A stretch of 64,000 nucleotides of DNA from Paludibacteraceae bacterium (GCA_017938155.1 JAGBCD010000025.1:1-64000), one strand, 5' to 3'. Shown: positions 1 to 9,479, numbered from the stretch's first letter. The notes: a model not told the origin generated them from the sequence alone. Numbers and translations: made by a program.

Positions 1-357
1 CCTAGCGTGAACCGTTCTCACCTCCCACGGATACGATCTCTAGTTTAACTACAAAATTCGCACCGTATATCCCTATCTAGCGATTTCTATAAATCTTAAT
101 AATAGGATATTTTTCAAAATCGGGTACAAAAATAAAAGCGTTTGCTTTATTTGAGGATTCATTCAATCATCCACATTTTGAATTTACCGTCCGAGAATAA
201 TGCGAAACGCTCACGCATAAGCGTGGGCTTTCTGCATATTTGGAGGTAAAGGGAGTGGATGCCCGAATGAACCAATAGCAGTGGCTCACGCTTTTTGTGT
301 ACCTATATTTCAATTGAGAAAGAAAACAAAATACTAACCAATAAAAACAACACAACA
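1..357. other. Upstream region without a recognised gene
   Basis: I see no supportable coding sequence in this stretch. It is AT-rich and contains a short hairpin at about 212-225 (CACGC-ATAA-GCGTG) followed by G/T-rich sequence. It probably serves as the 5' leader of the CsgG-like gene that starts at 358, but no clear TAnnTTTG promoter was found in it. Confidence 0.4.
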
Positions 358-1239
358 ATGAAAAAACTATTTTCTTTATGCATGATTTGCCTTTTTGCAG
401 TATCAGCAATGGCGCAGCGTGCTGCTGTTATGGAGTTTAAGGCTGGCGTAGGTATCTCACAAGCGGATGTTGATGGACTTTCAGGTATCTTTACTACCTA
501 TTTCCGCCCAGCAGGTTACACCATGATTGAGCGTACACAAATTGATCGTATTATTGATGAACAACAAATGCAACGCAGTGCCTTGACGGAAAGCCAAATG
601 GTGCGTATTGGTGAATTATTGAATTTATCTAAGATTGTCATTGGCGATGTGAATATTGTAATGGGGCAGTACAATGTGGATGTGCGTGTAATCAATGTAG
701 AGAGCGGCACAATTGCAGCTACAGAAGGTGCTACATTTGCGGGATCTTCTTATCGTGAAACAATGAAAAGTCTTGCACAAAAATTAGCAGGACAAATTGC
801 TATTGGAGCAGGTCCTGCGGTAGGTGGAACTCCAGTCCAAGAATCTGACTATGTTGATTTAGGCTTGCCAAGTGGTACATTGTGGAAGTCTAAAAATGAG
901 AAGGGTATGTATTATACTTATGATGAGGCAGTAAATCAATTTGGCGATAAATTACCTACTCGTGAGCAGTTAGAAGAGTTAAAGGCATTTTGTACATGGG
1001 AATGGAATGGCAAGGGATATGTAGTAAAAGGAGATAATGGTAATTCTATTGTACTTCAGGCTGCAGGCTATCGCAATTGTGATGGTACTGTAGTGGAAAA
1101 TGTCGGTACATATGGATATTATTTCTCTTCCACTGCTTACGACTCAAACTACGCGTGGTACCTCTACTTCAATTCGAATGATGTAGGTCTGATTAACTAC
1201 CATCAATGCTATGGACAATCCGTGCGTTTAGTCCAGTAA
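358..1239 (+). CDS. Secreted CsgG-like protein with C-terminal FISUMP/lectin-like domain
   Basis: The predicted protein has 293 residues. A Sec signal peptide covers residues 1-20 (ends AMAQ). Residues 21 to about 150 resemble the CsgG/LpoB-type periplasmic domain (AAVMEFKAGVGIS, IERTQIDRIIDEQ, then KIVIGDVNIV). Residues 163-293 form a FISUMP-type domain beginning YVDLGLPSGTLW and ending SVRLV, a fold often compared with C-type lectins. The ATG at 358 was preferred over an upstream start at 295 because it gives a proper signal peptide. The tail at 252-293 is rich in Tyr, Asn and Ser and closely resembles the end of the lipoprotein at 53402-54898. CsgG relatives form or regulate outer-membrane pores, but the fusion partner makes an adhesive or sensing role equally possible. 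Function is inferred only. Confidence 0.75.
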   Translation: MKKLFSLCMICLFAVSAMAQRAAVMEFKAGVGISQADVDGLSGIFTTYFRPAGYTMIERTQIDRIIDEQQMQRSALTESQMVRIGELLNLSKIVIGDVNIVMGQYNVDVRVINVESGTIAATEGATFAGSSYRETMKSLAQKLAGQIAIGAGPAVGGTPVQESDYVDLGLPSGTLWKSKNEKGMYYTYDEAVNQFGDKLPTREQLEELKAFCTWEWNGKGYVVKGDNGNSIVLQAAGYRNCDGTVVENVGTYGYYFSSTAYDSNYAWYLYFNSNDVGLINYHQCYGQSVRLVQ

Positions 1240-1350
1240 TTTATAAATTTCTTATTTCGCTTTAAGCTCAAACGATTATTTCTTATCTCACTATCGTTCG
1301 AACGATTATTGTGCAAAACGCATTTGCATTAAGCAAAATTAGAAGGCACA

Positions 1351-1394
1351 AATCAAAAACTCTCACCTCGTTTGGGTGAGAGTTTTTTGATTAA
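1351..1394 (+). terminator. Rho-independent terminator
   Basis: The sequence forms a long stem with left arm AATCAAAAACTCTCACC and right arm GGTGAGAGTTTTTTGATT around a short loop. The right arm contains a run of T. It lies about 110 bp after the CsgG-like gene. Confidence 0.85.
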
Positions 1395-1586
1395 AGGAAA
1401 AGAGTTCCTTCGGCAAGGGTTCGGTATCCCTTCGGAAAAAAAGGAACAAGAAAAGTGAAAACACAAAAGCCACAGAAAGCCCATAGAAGTCATAGAGATG
1501 TCCTCGTAATCTATTCTATGTATTGCTCAACTTCCTCACTATGGGGATAGTTCGACCGCAATTTGAATAAAAAACACACAAAACAC

Positions 1587-1617
1587 TTGCACAACTCAAA
1601 ATAATTCACTACCTTTG
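1587..1617 (+). promoter_or_regulatory. Bacteroidetes-type promoter of the esterase gene
   Basis: TTG (1587-1589), a 20-nt spacer and TACCTTTG (1610-1617) match the -33/-7 consensus. The downstream ATG choices are 1638 and 1662. Confidence 0.8.
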
Positions 1618-1661
1618 CAGCAGAATAATGTTGAATTATGAATTTCGAATTTTATACAACC

Positions 1662-2501
1662 ATGAAAAGCAAATTACTACTCCTATTGCTGATTGTATGC
1701 GTCAGCTGTTGCCCAAAGGCAAAACAAGCCATTGAACCAAGTCAAGTCGTTGTAACATCTTATCCTTCCAGCATCGGTGAGGCGGGTGTGGCAGTGTATC
1801 TGCCAGAGGGCTATGCTACCTCAAAGGTAGATTATCCTGTACTTTATCTGCTACATGGTAGTGGCGATGATGAGGCTGGTTGGCTGACCAAAGGTTGCGC
1901 CAAAGCTATCCTCGATTCGCTGATTACCAACGAATTGTGCAAACCTATGATTGTGGTTATGCCTAATGGCTATCTGGAGCAAACGGGCAAATACTATGAC
2001 CCAGAATCACGTTTGTGGATGGAGAGCACCTTCGAAGAGAACTTCAGCCAACTCATCGCGTGGACAGAAGCGCACTACCGTACCATCAATGACAAACAAC
2101 ATCGCGCCATTGCAGGTTTGTCTATGGGCGGATTCCACACCATGCACACAGCAGCATTGCTCAATCAGAGTTTTGACTATGTAGGTATCTTCTCCGCACT
2201 ATATGTGCCACATACCAAGCAACCTCACGCTGAGCGTACTATAGAGATGAGCGCATTGGCACTCTCCGACAAACCTGCATATCAACAAACAGAAACTCTG
2301 CTTGCACAGCAGTTTGCTAATCCTCCACAATTGTATTGGATAGCCTGTGGCGTAGAGGACTTTCTATACGAAGACAATGTGATTTATCGCCAATACTTGG
2401 ATGAAAAACAATACCCATACGAGTACCATGAGTCCGCAGGCGGACACTCATGGCAGAACTGGATGGACTATCTGAAGATATTCGCGCAGAGAATATTTTA
2501 A
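1662..2501 (+). CDS. Lipoprotein esterase, esterase D/Fes-like alpha/beta hydrolase
   Basis: This 279-residue protein has a lipoprotein signal peptide with cysteines at 16-17 after a leucine-rich core. It is therefore probably attached to an outer or inner membrane leaflet. The hydrolase fold is shown by YPVLYLLHGSGDD (oxyanion region), the nucleophile elbow AGLSMGG and a late catalytic histidine in SAGGHSW. The family (PF00756) includes carbohydrate acetyl/feruloyl esterases, enterochelin esterase and S-formylglutathione hydrolase; the signal peptide favours a polysaccharide esterase role, which is inference. The start at 1638 was rejected because those eight codons are part of an AT-rich intergenic repeat word and would spoil the signal peptide. 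The GHL10 gene follows 47 bp later. Confidence 0.85.
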   Translation: MKSKLLLLLLIVCVSCCPKAKQAIEPSQVVVTSYPSSIGEAGVAVYLPEGYATSKVDYPVLYLLHGSGDDEAGWLTKGCAKAILDSLITNELCKPMIVVMPNGYLEQTGKYYDPESRLWMESTFEENFSQLIAWTEAHYRTINDKQHRAIAGLSMGGFHTMHTAALLNQSFDYVGIFSALYVPHTKQPHAERTIEMSALALSDKPAYQQTETLLAQQFANPPQLYWIACGVEDFLYEDNVIYRQYLDEKQYPYEYHESAGGHSWQNWMDYLKIFAQRIF

Positions 2502-2540
2502 TTATGAATTATGAATTTTGAATTAAGAATTAACAAATAC
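2502..2540. repeat. AT-rich interspersed repeat word
   Basis: The spacer is built from ATTATGAATT / TTTTGAATT / AAGAATTAAC words. Nearly the same words recur at 10054-10085, 14425-14462 and 51984-52010, always between genes. Confidence 0.6.
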
Positions 2541-2548
2541 TACATTAC

Positions 2549-3739
2549 ATGAAAAAGACCTTTTTAACATCCCTGTTTGTGGCTTGTGCATGCTTGTCGT
2601 TTGCAACGGAGCCATATTTTCGTGCTACATGGGTGAGCACCGTGGCTAACATTGATTTTCCAACTAAGGCGGCTATCGGCAATTATGAGCAACAGAAAGC
2701 CGATTTGGTGGCAATGTTGGATGAGTTCCAAAAGATGAATCTGAATGCTATTGTTTTCCAAGTACGCCCTACTGCGGATGCGTTGTACAAATCGGAGTTA
2801 GAGCCTTGGAGCGCTTGGCTCACTGGCAAGCAAGGCGAGGCTGCGACCTACGACCCATTGGAGTTCGTTTGCGCTGAAGCACATAAACGTGGTATAGATG
2901 TACACGTATGGATTAACCCATACCGTGTAACAGGCGGTGGAAGCAAGATAGAGGATATTGCTCCTAATCACATCTACCACAAGCATCCTGAATGGTTCTT
3001 GAAGTATGGTACGCAATGGTATTTTGCCCCTCATTTGCAAGAGACACGCGATTTCCTCTGCAAAGTGGTGGCAGACCTCGTTACTCGCTACGATATTCAG
3101 GCTATTCACATGGATGACTATTTCTATCCTTATCCTGTTTCTGGTCAGGAGTTTCCTGATGCTGAGGCATTTGCCAAAGACCCACGTGGCTTTGACAACG
3201 TAGGCGATTGGCGTCGCGACAACGTAAACTTGGCCATTGAGCAAGTGCGCAATACCATCAATAGTATCAAACCAGAGGTGCAATTTGGTATCTCTCCATT
3301 TGGTATCTGGCGCAATAAGAAGAACGACCCTCGTGGTAGCGAGACCAACGGACTTCAAAACTACGACCAATTGTATGCCGATATTCTCCTCTGGATGGAG
3401 AAGGGATGGATTGACTATGTAGTACCACAACTCTATTGGGAGATTGGTAAAAAAGTGGCTGATTATGAGATACTTGCTCACTGGTGGGCTCAACATGCTA
3501 CTGACAAGTGCCGCGTGTATATTGGTATGGCTCCATACCATTTGGGTAACCCAAAGATGGCTGCGGCTTGGAACGAAGGCAATGAGATTTGCCGTCAGTT
3601 GCGCCTCAACCGTACTATCCCAGGTATCACAGGTGAGTGCTATTTCCCATCAAATGTGTTGCTGAAGAACCATCACAACATAGTGGATAGTTTGCAGCAA
3701 GTGTTCTATCCAACCTACGTGCCTGCACCACGCAAGTGA
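2549..3739 (+). CDS. Secreted glycoside hydrolase-like family 10 (GHL10/DUF187) protein
   Basis: The 396-residue protein has a signal peptide (MKKTFLTSLFVACACLSFATE) and then the GHL10 hallmark opening FRATWVSTVANIDFPTK. TIM-barrel motifs follow: FQVRPTADALY at about 70, HVWINPYR at about 118, a conserved acidic stretch IHMDDYFYP near 180, and FGISPFGIWRN near 247. The YngK-like family (PF02638) is thought to cleave glycans, possibly peptidoglycan-related ones, in the envelope. The exact substrate cannot be read here. It lies 47 bp after the esterase, so the two may share a transcript. A bidirectional terminator ends it. Confidence 0.88.
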   Translation: MKKTFLTSLFVACACLSFATEPYFRATWVSTVANIDFPTKAAIGNYEQQKADLVAMLDEFQKMNLNAIVFQVRPTADALYKSELEPWSAWLTGKQGEAATYDPLEFVCAEAHKRGIDVHVWINPYRVTGGGSKIEDIAPNHIYHKHPEWFLKYGTQWYFAPHLQETRDFLCKVVADLVTRYDIQAIHMDDYFYPYPVSGQEFPDAEAFAKDPRGFDNVGDWRRDNVNLAIEQVRNTINSIKPEVQFGISPFGIWRNKKNDPRGSETNGLQNYDQLYADILLWMEKGWIDYVVPQLYWEIGKKVADYEILAHWWAQHATDKCRVYIGMAPYHLGNPKMAAAWNEGNEICRQLRLNRTIPGITGECYFPSNVLLKNHHNIVDSLQQVFYPTYVPAPRK

Positions 3740-3776
3740 TATAGTGTAGAGCGTAAGGTGTAAAGGCACGAAGTAT

Positions 3777-3807
3777 GAAAAAGGCGAGAATTTTCTCGCC
3801 TTTTTCT
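3777..3807. terminator. Bidirectional terminator between convergent genes
   Basis: GAAAAAGGCGAGAA-TT-TTCTCGCCTTTTTC is a near-perfect palindrome flanked by A and T runs. It sits between the GHL10 gene (+) and the acyl-CoA synthetase gene (-). Confidence 0.9.
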
Positions 3808-3848
3808 ATTACCAGCCTATAGCCTTTAGCCTAATAGCCTCATCACCT

Positions 3849-5483
3849 TTACTTATACAGGAATCGCTTGATACTCTTCTTAGGCGTTTTCTCGAATGGC
3901 TCTTGTTTGACCTCAATGTCGTGTACACGCGAGTAGGTTGGAAGCAAGTCATTAAGTTTCTTCAAGTTCTCTTTCATCATGCGCTCCACCTCGGCGAGTG
4001 AGAAACCTTTGGTAGTTTCCTCATCTGGGAAAACCAAACCAATGAGTTTGCCTTCGCGTTCTACAACCACAGATTCTGCTACACCCATTTGGTTATTGAG
4101 TTTGTCTTCAATCTCTTCGGGGTAGATGTTTTGTCCACTTGCTCCGAGGAACATACTCTTGATACGACCGCGGATAAAGATGTTCTGCTTCTTATCCATA
4201 TAGCCAAGATCGCCTGTGCGCAACCAGCCGTCTTCGGTGAACGCAGCTTTAGTGGCCTCTTCGTTCTTGTAGTAACCCATCATGACATTTTCGCCACGAA
4301 CCAAAATCTCGCCTTCACCTTTCTCGTTAGGATTATCAATCTTAGCCTCCATACCTGGTACAGGTGCACCGCATGAGCGACGCTTGAAGTATTTAGGTGG
4401 CAAGCCACTCACCAGAGGACCACACTCCGTCATACCAAAGCCGATAGATAATGGGAAATTGACATCCAACAAGCATTTCTCGACAATTGGATTCATCGCT
4501 GCGCCACCGCATAGGAAATAGCGCACTTGTCCGCCGAAGGCTTTCACCAACGACTTCTTGACATACGCACGGATCAGATTCATCACACCAGGGGTGTACC
4601 AGCAGAATTTCAGCACTGGTTTAGACAATAGTGGGTCAAGTTTTTTCTTATGAATCTTCTCAATCACCAATGGCACAGTAGCTACCAAGTATGGTTTGAC
4701 ATCTGCCATTGCTTTGAGCAGGATGCTTGGGGTAGGGGCTTTGGTGAGGTAATAAATGGTGGCACCTGCGCTGAATGGATATAGGAAGTCTGCCAACTGA
4801 CCAAACATGTGTGCCAGAGGCAACATGCTGACCACGCGCTGTCCTGGCTCTACGGGTAGGATATGCATGCCATTCTCCGTATTGTTGCTCAGTGAACGGT
4901 GGCTAACCATCACGCCCTTTGGCGAACCTGTAGAACCAGAAGTATAGTTGATCAGTGCCAACGAATCAAGATCAATCTCGCCATCTCTAACAAGCGAGAA
5001 GAAAGTATTTTCTGTCAGTGTAGATGGCTCGCTCATTATGTGCTCAACATTGCCTTTGTATGGCTCTGCGAGATGAATGAAAGAAAAGTCATCCATTGAC
5101 ATAATAACTTGTAATTCAGGTAGTTGTTGGTGCTGCAATTCGCGCCATACGTATGGTCCTACGATGAGCATTTTGGCATCAGAGTGCTCCAGAAGTCGTG
5201 CCAGGTCCTCTGCTTTGAAATCTTGCAAGAGCGTTACTGCTACTGCCTTGTATGACATAATAGCCATATAGGAAACGACCCAGTTGGAGCAGTTGCGACT
5301 GGCAATGGCCACTTTATCTCCTGGTTGAATACCTAATAGGCGAAATAATTTGTGAAAGCGTTGCACCTGTTGTGCCACTTCGCCATGAGTGTATTGTTTT
5401 TTCTCTCCGTAATCCACAAAGGCGACATCTCGCCAACGATTATGGATCACTTGATCCATATAATGTAAAAAATGGTGTTTCAT
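3849..5483 (-). CDS. AMP-binding acyl-CoA synthetase (long-chain type)
   Basis: This 544-residue enzyme activates a carboxylic acid with ATP and joins it to CoA. The ATP-binding P-loop YTSGSTGSPKG is at residues 180-190, the GFGMTECGP motif follows in the middle, and the hinge motif GWLRTGDLGYMD comes before the C-terminal subdomain with a terminal TPKKSIKR lysine region. It resembles bacterial FAA1/FadD-like proteins and is cytoplasmic or membrane-associated. The next gene downstream of its transcript start side (5490-5999) is a hotdog thioesterase, only 6 bp away, so synthesis and hydrolysis of the same acyl-CoA pool may be paired. The substrate chain length is unknown. Confidence 0.9.
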   Translation of the reverse strand: MKHHFLHYMDQVIHNRWRDVAFVDYGEKKQYTHGEVAQQVQRFHKLFRLLGIQPGDKVAIASRNCSNWVVSYMAIMSYKAVAVTLLQDFKAEDLARLLEHSDAKMLIVGPYVWRELQHQQLPELQVIMSMDDFSFIHLAEPYKGNVEHIMSEPSTLTENTFFSLVRDGEIDLDSLALINYTSGSTGSPKGVMVSHRSLSNNTENGMHILPVEPGQRVVSMLPLAHMFGQLADFLYPFSAGATIYYLTKAPTPSILLKAMADVKPYLVATVPLVIEKIHKKKLDPLLSKPVLKFCWYTPGVMNLIRAYVKKSLVKAFGGQVRYFLCGGAAMNPIVEKCLLDVNFPLSIGFGMTECGPLVSGLPPKYFKRRSCGAPVPGMEAKIDNPNEKGEGEILVRGENVMMGYYKNEEATKAAFTEDGWLRTGDLGYMDKKQNIFIRGRIKSMFLGASGQNIYPEEIEDKLNNQMGVAESVVVEREGKLIGLVFPDEETTKGFSLAEVERMMKENLKKLNDLLPTYSRVHDIEVKQEPFEKTPKKSIKRFLYK

Positions 5484-5489
5484 TTCAAT

Positions 5490-5999
5490 TTAGAATTTAG
5501 CATTTAAAATTTCCTCCCGTGTCAGTTCTTCCCCGATTAGTTCTGTAGGTCGGTAAGGCACCCCCTCGGGTGCGTGTGCCGCATCAAAAGTAAAAAAAGT
5601 GCATGTACATTCCACCAAAATCTCCCCTTCTGCACTTCTGATTTCGCCATCCACGATGGCAATATTGCGTCGCATCTCGCGCAAGCGCGCACGCAATTCA
5701 ATAAATTGTTGGCGTATTAATACGGGTTTGCGAAAACGTGTTTCCATTTTGGCTGTTACTCCCGATGCCTGTAACTTATGAAAAACTACCCAACCACAAA
5801 CTTCATCCAATAATACGGACTGTACACCGCCGTGCAACGTGTTCTCCCATGATTGGTAGCGCGTAGAAGGATGCCATATACATACCACATCATCGCCCTC
5901 TTCGTAAAACTTCATTTGTAGTCCAAAAGGATTGTCTGGACAACAACCAAAGCAGTGGTAGCCTTCTGCACCTATCCATGGGTTTTTAATAAGTCGCAT
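5490..5999 (-). CDS. PaaI-like hotdog-fold thioesterase
   Basis: The 169-residue protein fits the hotdog thioesterase family: the core HGGVQSVLLDEVCGWV carries the typical HGG...D/E active-site segment, followed by KMETRFRKPV. It would hydrolyse acyl-CoA (or a related thioester) in the cytoplasm. An N-terminal extension with C-FGCCPDNPFG resembles the segment seen in PaaI-like proteins of Bacteroidales. It ends 6 bp before the acyl-CoA synthetase gene, suggesting one transcript. Confidence 0.85.
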   Translation of the reverse strand: MRLIKNPWIGAEGYHCFGCCPDNPFGLQMKFYEEGDDVVCIWHPSTRYQSWENTLHGGVQSVLLDEVCGWVVFHKLQASGVTAKMETRFRKPVLIRQQFIELRARLREMRRNIAIVDGEIRSAEGEILVECTCTFFTFDAAHAPEGVPYRPTELIGEELTREEILNAKF

Positions 6000-6037
6000 A
6001 TTGAAGTGTTAAAATAGTTTTAAGAGTTATGTTGGTT

Positions 6038-6733
6038 TTATTGGTTGGTTAGTTCGGATAATAGATTTTGAAAGATCACACAATCAGGTTCTTCCTCAAG
6101 AAACTGCATACATTGTTGCTTGGCATCCTCCGCCCTATTCATTTTCGCCAAGCATTGTACAATCGTCATTTGCACCGCCCGCACGTTCCACAGTTCGGCA
6201 GTATTAGGCATTTGGTGATAAATGCTATCTGCTTTCAGATAGTATTCCAATGCCTTTTTCTTGCTGCCAAAGGGACTATAGAACTCCACATTTCCTTGCA
6301 TTGATAGTACAAGTGGGTCTTCATCATCTAATTCCATTGCGCGTTTGATGTTGTCAAATATCCCAGAGGCATATTTCATCAAATGCTTTTTGTCTAATCC
6401 TAATTTATAGGTATATACGCTTGATAGATACGCATAGTATTGTGCTTGTGGCAACTGATGTTTCAGGGCGTTGAGGTGTTGCTCAAACAGCGCGATGTGT
6501 TTGCGTGCTTCCTCTTGGTCTTGTCCCAATATATATGCCGTGAAACCATATTCGTAGTTCACCAATTGCTTCTTTTCCTCCACCTTTAGGCTATCCCAAT
6601 TGGTTGAAACGATATATTGTTGCCATATACGCATATCGCGTGTAAGATAGGCTTCATATAATTGATGGTTCGAGTACTGCGCGTGGCACATACTCGAAAC
6701 CATCAGTAATATGAATAGTTGCAAGAGTCTCAA
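6038..6733 (-). CDS. Secreted TPR-like protein, function unknown
   Basis: The 231-residue protein starts with a signal peptide ending CHAQ and is helix-rich. Repeated patterns such as LYEAYLTRDMRIW, YEYGFTAYILGQDQEEARKHI and LVLSMQGNVEFYSPFGSKKKALEYYLKAD look like tetratricopeptide units. It begins 9 bp after the end of the phosphofructokinase gene and may be co-transcribed. I do not recognise a named family. A periplasmic scaffold or binding role would be a guess. Confidence 0.7.
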   Translation of the reverse strand: MRLLQLFILLMVSSMCHAQYSNHQLYEAYLTRDMRIWQQYIVSTNWDSLKVEEKKQLVNYEYGFTAYILGQDQEEARKHIALFEQHLNALKHQLPQAQYYAYLSSVYTYKLGLDKKHLMKYASGIFDNIKRAMELDDEDPLVLSMQGNVEFYSPFGSKKKALEYYLKADSIYHQMPNTAELWNVRAVQMTIVQCLAKMNRAEDAKQQCMQFLEEEPDCVIFQNLLSELTNQ

Positions 6734-6742
6734 ATCTCAATC

Positions 6743-8401
6743 TTACTTGCCTTCTTGCTCAAGCATGAGTGTGCGAGTAGGTTGGTCGCATACTTCTGCT
6801 GGACCGTAGTATTGGATTGGACCTGGGTAGATATAGCTGAGTTGTGGGTCAGCCCAGTCTGCACGGTGAGCAACCAAATACTTGAATGGTGCACCGTTGA
6901 GATCCACCAATGCTTTTTGGATTACTGGTTTCATCTTACCGTGGCGACGCTCCATGTTCATCATCATGGTTACAGGTACACCACCAGCCACCCACTCGCA
7001 TGCAGGCTTGGTCAAGTTTTTCACCAATGCCATATAACCTGTCTTGCCAGCTGCAATAAGGTGAGCAGCGGTGTTACCAAGGCTATAGCAGTAGTCTGCA
7101 TCGAAGTTAGATGGAATAGCGCAACGACCTTCGTAGCCGAAGAAGTGGTTGAGCGCAGAGAATTTGCCTTTGTATGTACCAGCAGCCTTGAGCTGAGCAA
7201 GACGTTTTTGTACCATTTCGATGAGCAGTTTCTCTGTTTCGATTTGGCTTACCATCACATTGCCGTGAGGGTCGCGGTCCAGGGTGAGCTGCTTAGCAAT
7301 ACCCTTTGGCAGACTGCGATAGAGTTCGCAACTTGCAGGACTGAGCATAGACTTCACGTATTCGCGTTTAGCATCGTCGCCCTCAAGAGCAGCAAACTCT
7401 TCGTTCTCAGCGAGCATATCGTTGAGCTCTTGGATGAGTACGCGCATAGCTGGGATAAACTCGATAAGTCCTTCTGGGATAAGGATGGTACCAAAGTTCA
7501 AACCTGCGTTAGCACGCTCTACGATTACCTCTACGATTTGCTCTACCACCTGGTTGAGAGTCATGTTCTTGGCCTCTACTTCCTCAGAGATAAGGCATAC
7601 GTTAGGTTGTGCTTGCAATGCGCACTCCAATGCGATATGGCTGGCAGAGCGACCCATGAGGCGGATGAAGTGCCAGTACTTCTTAGCAGAGTTAGCATCG
7701 CGTTGGATATTACCAATGAGCTCAGCGAAGGTCTTACAAGCGGTGTCGAAACCGAAAGAGGTCTCAATCATCTCGTTCTTGAGGTCACCGTCAATAGTCT
7801 TAGGGCAACCAATAACTTGGATACCGCAGTTCTTTTGCAAGTAGTACTCAGCGAGTACACATGCGTTGGTGTTGCTATCATCGCCACCGATGATAACGAT
7901 AGCCTTGATACCCAACTCTTGGCAAACCTTGATACCGTTGTCGAATTGCCAAGTCTCTTCCAGTTTGGTACGACCAGAACCGATAATGTCAAAACCACCC
8001 GTGTTGCGATACTCATCAATCACAGGAGCAGTCAGTTCTGCGTACTTGCCATCTACCAAACCACTTGGTCCGCCAAGGAAACCATAGAGTTTGTTGTTAG
8101 GATTGATACGTTTCAATGCATCAAACAAACCGCAAATTACGTTGTGTCCACCAGGTGCTTGACCACCAGAAAGAATCACACCTACGTTGAATGCATCTAC
8201 AGCAGCTGCTTGAGCAGCAGGTTCAAACTCAATAATAGGCATACCGTAGGTGTTAGGGAAGAGTTTTTGAATCTCCTCTTGGTCTGCTACGGATTGCGTT
8301 TTAGCGCCTTCTTTGAGGCTTACATTGCCTTGCAATGCTACTGGCATCTTTGGTTGATACGCAGCGCGTGCAATTTGCAAGGGACTCTTTGTCATTGTCA
8401 T
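6743..8401 (-). CDS. pfp: Diphosphate-fructose-6-phosphate 1-phosphotransferase
   Basis: This 552-residue enzyme phosphorylates fructose 6-phosphate with pyrophosphate in a reversible glycolytic step. It has [14 protein letters not shown], the GGDDSN motif (an Asp where ATP-dependent enzymes have Gly, the mark of PPi use), the catalytic PKTIDGDL segment and [14 protein letters not shown]. Its length matches the long PFP type. A clear promoter lies 62 bp upstream. The long open frame on the opposite strand (6719-8455) is a codon-bias shadow. PPi dependence is inferred from the motif and family. Confidence 0.95.
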   Translation of the reverse strand: MTMTKSPLQIARAAYQPKMPVALQGNVSLKEGAKTQSVADQEEIQKLFPNTYGMPIIEFEPAAQAAAVDAFNVGVILSGGQAPGGHNVICGLFDALKRINPNNKLYGFLGGPSGLVDGKYAELTAPVIDEYRNTGGFDIIGSGRTKLEETWQFDNGIKVCQELGIKAIVIIGGDDSNTNACVLAEYYLQKNCGIQVIGCPKTIDGDLKNEMIETSFGFDTACKTFAELIGNIQRDANSAKKYWHFIRLMGRSASHIALECALQAQPNVCLISEEVEAKNMTLNQVVEQIVEVIVERANAGLNFGTILIPEGLIEFIPAMRVLIQELNDMLAENEEFAALEGDDAKREYVKSMLSPASCELYRSLPKGIAKQLTLDRDPHGNVMVSQIETEKLLIEMVQKRLAQLKAAGTYKGKFSALNHFFGYEGRCAIPSNFDADYCYSLGNTAAHLIAAGKTGYMALVKNLTKPACEWVAGGVPVTMMMNMERRHGKMKPVIQKALVDLNGAPFKYLVAHRADWADPQLSYIYPGPIQYYGPAEVCDQPTRTLMLEQEGK

Positions 8402-8463
8402 ACGTGTATAAATTTAAAAAGTTTTAATAGTTTTAACAGTTTTAACGGTTCGTAATTTCGCGG

Positions 8464-8494
8464 CAAAGGTACGAAAAAATTACGGAATATGCAA
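8464..8494 (-). promoter_or_regulatory. Promoter of the phosphofructokinase gene
   Basis: On the minus strand TTG (8494-8492), 20 nt and TACCTTTG (8471-8464) match the Bacteroidetes consensus. It lies just downstream of panB. The leader from 8402 to 8450 contains three AGTTTTAA/C-like tandem words. Confidence 0.8.
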
Positions 8495-8498
8495 ATCT

Positions 8499-9314
8499 TT
8501 AGTACGATTCTGATTCGTTGGGGAACGTGGACTGCTTCACAGCATCAATATATTCGCCCACTGCTCCTTTGACAGCTTCGCCCAATTGGGCAAAGTGGCG
8601 AAGGAATTTAGGTTTGAATCCTTGGTTCAGTCCTAACATATCGTGTAGTACGAGCACTTGTCCGTCTGTTACGTTGCCAGCACCAATACCGATAGTAGGG
8701 CAGGATACTGCTTTGGTAACACGCTCTGCCAATGCTGCGGGGATTTTCTCCAGTACGATAGCGAAGCAGCCTGCTTCATCCAGCAATTTAGCATCGCGGA
8801 GCAGTTTTTCAGCCTCTGCTTCCTCTTTGGCGCGCAGACCGTATCCGCCTAATTGATTCACACTCTGAGGAGTTAGTCCCAGGTGTCCCATCACGGGTAT
8901 GCCTGCTTGTATCATGTGGCGGATGGCAGGCAGAATCTCTTCGCCTCCTTCTAACTTGAGCGCATCTGCACCTGACTCTTTCATCATGCGCACTGCATTG
9001 CGCACCGCATCTTCTTCGCTGACTTGATAACTGCCAAAAGGCATATCCAGTACTACGAGACAATGGTTGGCTGCACGTACTACGCCGCGAGCGAGAAAAA
9101 TCATCTCATCGACCGTAATAGGCAGGGTGTATGCGTTGCCACAAACGATATTAGATGCACTATCGCCAACCAAAATCATATCAATACCTGCCTCATCCAA
9201 AAGGGTGGTTAAGGTGAAATCATAACTGGTGAGCATGGCGATTTTCTCACCCTTGGTTTTCATTTGGCGCAGACGAGTGGTCGTCATGCGCGTGCTATGT
9301 GTGTGCACAGACAT
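8499..9314 (-). CDS. panB: 3-methyl-2-oxobutanoate hydroxymethyltransferase
   Basis: PanB transfers a hydroxymethyl group from methylene-tetrahydrofolate to alpha-ketoisovalerate, the first step of pantothenate synthesis. The 271-residue form begins MSVHTHST. Family motifs include LTSYDFT, the metal-binding VGDSASNIVCG, LDMPFGSYQ, KLEGGEE, MGHLGLTPQSV and the catalytic IPAALA glutamate region (LEKIP). I prefer the ATG at 9314 to one at 9350, because the latter falls almost on the predicted transcription start of the promoter at 9359-9389. No other pantothenate gene is nearby. Confidence 0.95.
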   Translation of the reverse strand: MSVHTHSTRMTTTRLRQMKTKGEKIAMLTSYDFTLTTLLDEAGIDMILVGDSASNIVCGNAYTLPITVDEMIFLARGVVRAANHCLVVLDMPFGSYQVSEEDAVRNAVRMMKESGADALKLEGGEEILPAIRHMIQAGIPVMGHLGLTPQSVNQLGGYGLRAKEEAEAEKLLRDAKLLDEAGCFAIVLEKIPAALAERVTKAVSCPTIGIGAGNVTDGQVLVLHDMLGLNQGFKPKFLRHFAQLGEAVKGAVGEYIDAVKQSTFPNESESY

Positions 9315-9358
9315 AATATAATTTACGATTAGACTATTGTCAATTTGCAATTAGAGTG

Positions 9359-9389
9359 CAAAATTACTATTTTTTGAGGAATTATGCAA
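9359..9389 (-). promoter_or_regulatory. Promoter of panB
   Basis: Minus-strand TTG (9389-9387), 20-nt spacer, TAATTTTG (9366-9359). It supports the internal start codon at 9314. Confidence 0.75.
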
Positions 9390-9479
9390 AAAAAATCTCG
9401 CTTTTGACCTCTCAATGTCTCAAAAATCCTACAAAATACTAAAAAATGCACCTAAAATTACATTTTTTTTGAAAAATAT

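Larger units (their letters stand above)
1240..1637. other. Intergenic region, about 400 bp
   Basis: It holds the terminator of the upstream gene (1351-1394) and the promoter of the downstream esterase (1587-1617). Near 1270-1315 the word AACGATTATT occurs twice. I see no gene here. Confidence 0.6.

Noticed and set aside
358..1239. Diversity-generating retroelement target with template in this window
   Set aside because: No reverse transcriptase or template repeat is visible, and the two FISUMP tails differ at non-adenine positions as well. Kept only as a question under findings.
6719..8455. 578-codon open frame on the plus strand
   Set aside because: It lies antisense to the clear phosphofructokinase gene, has no family motif, and its openness follows from codon bias of the real gene.
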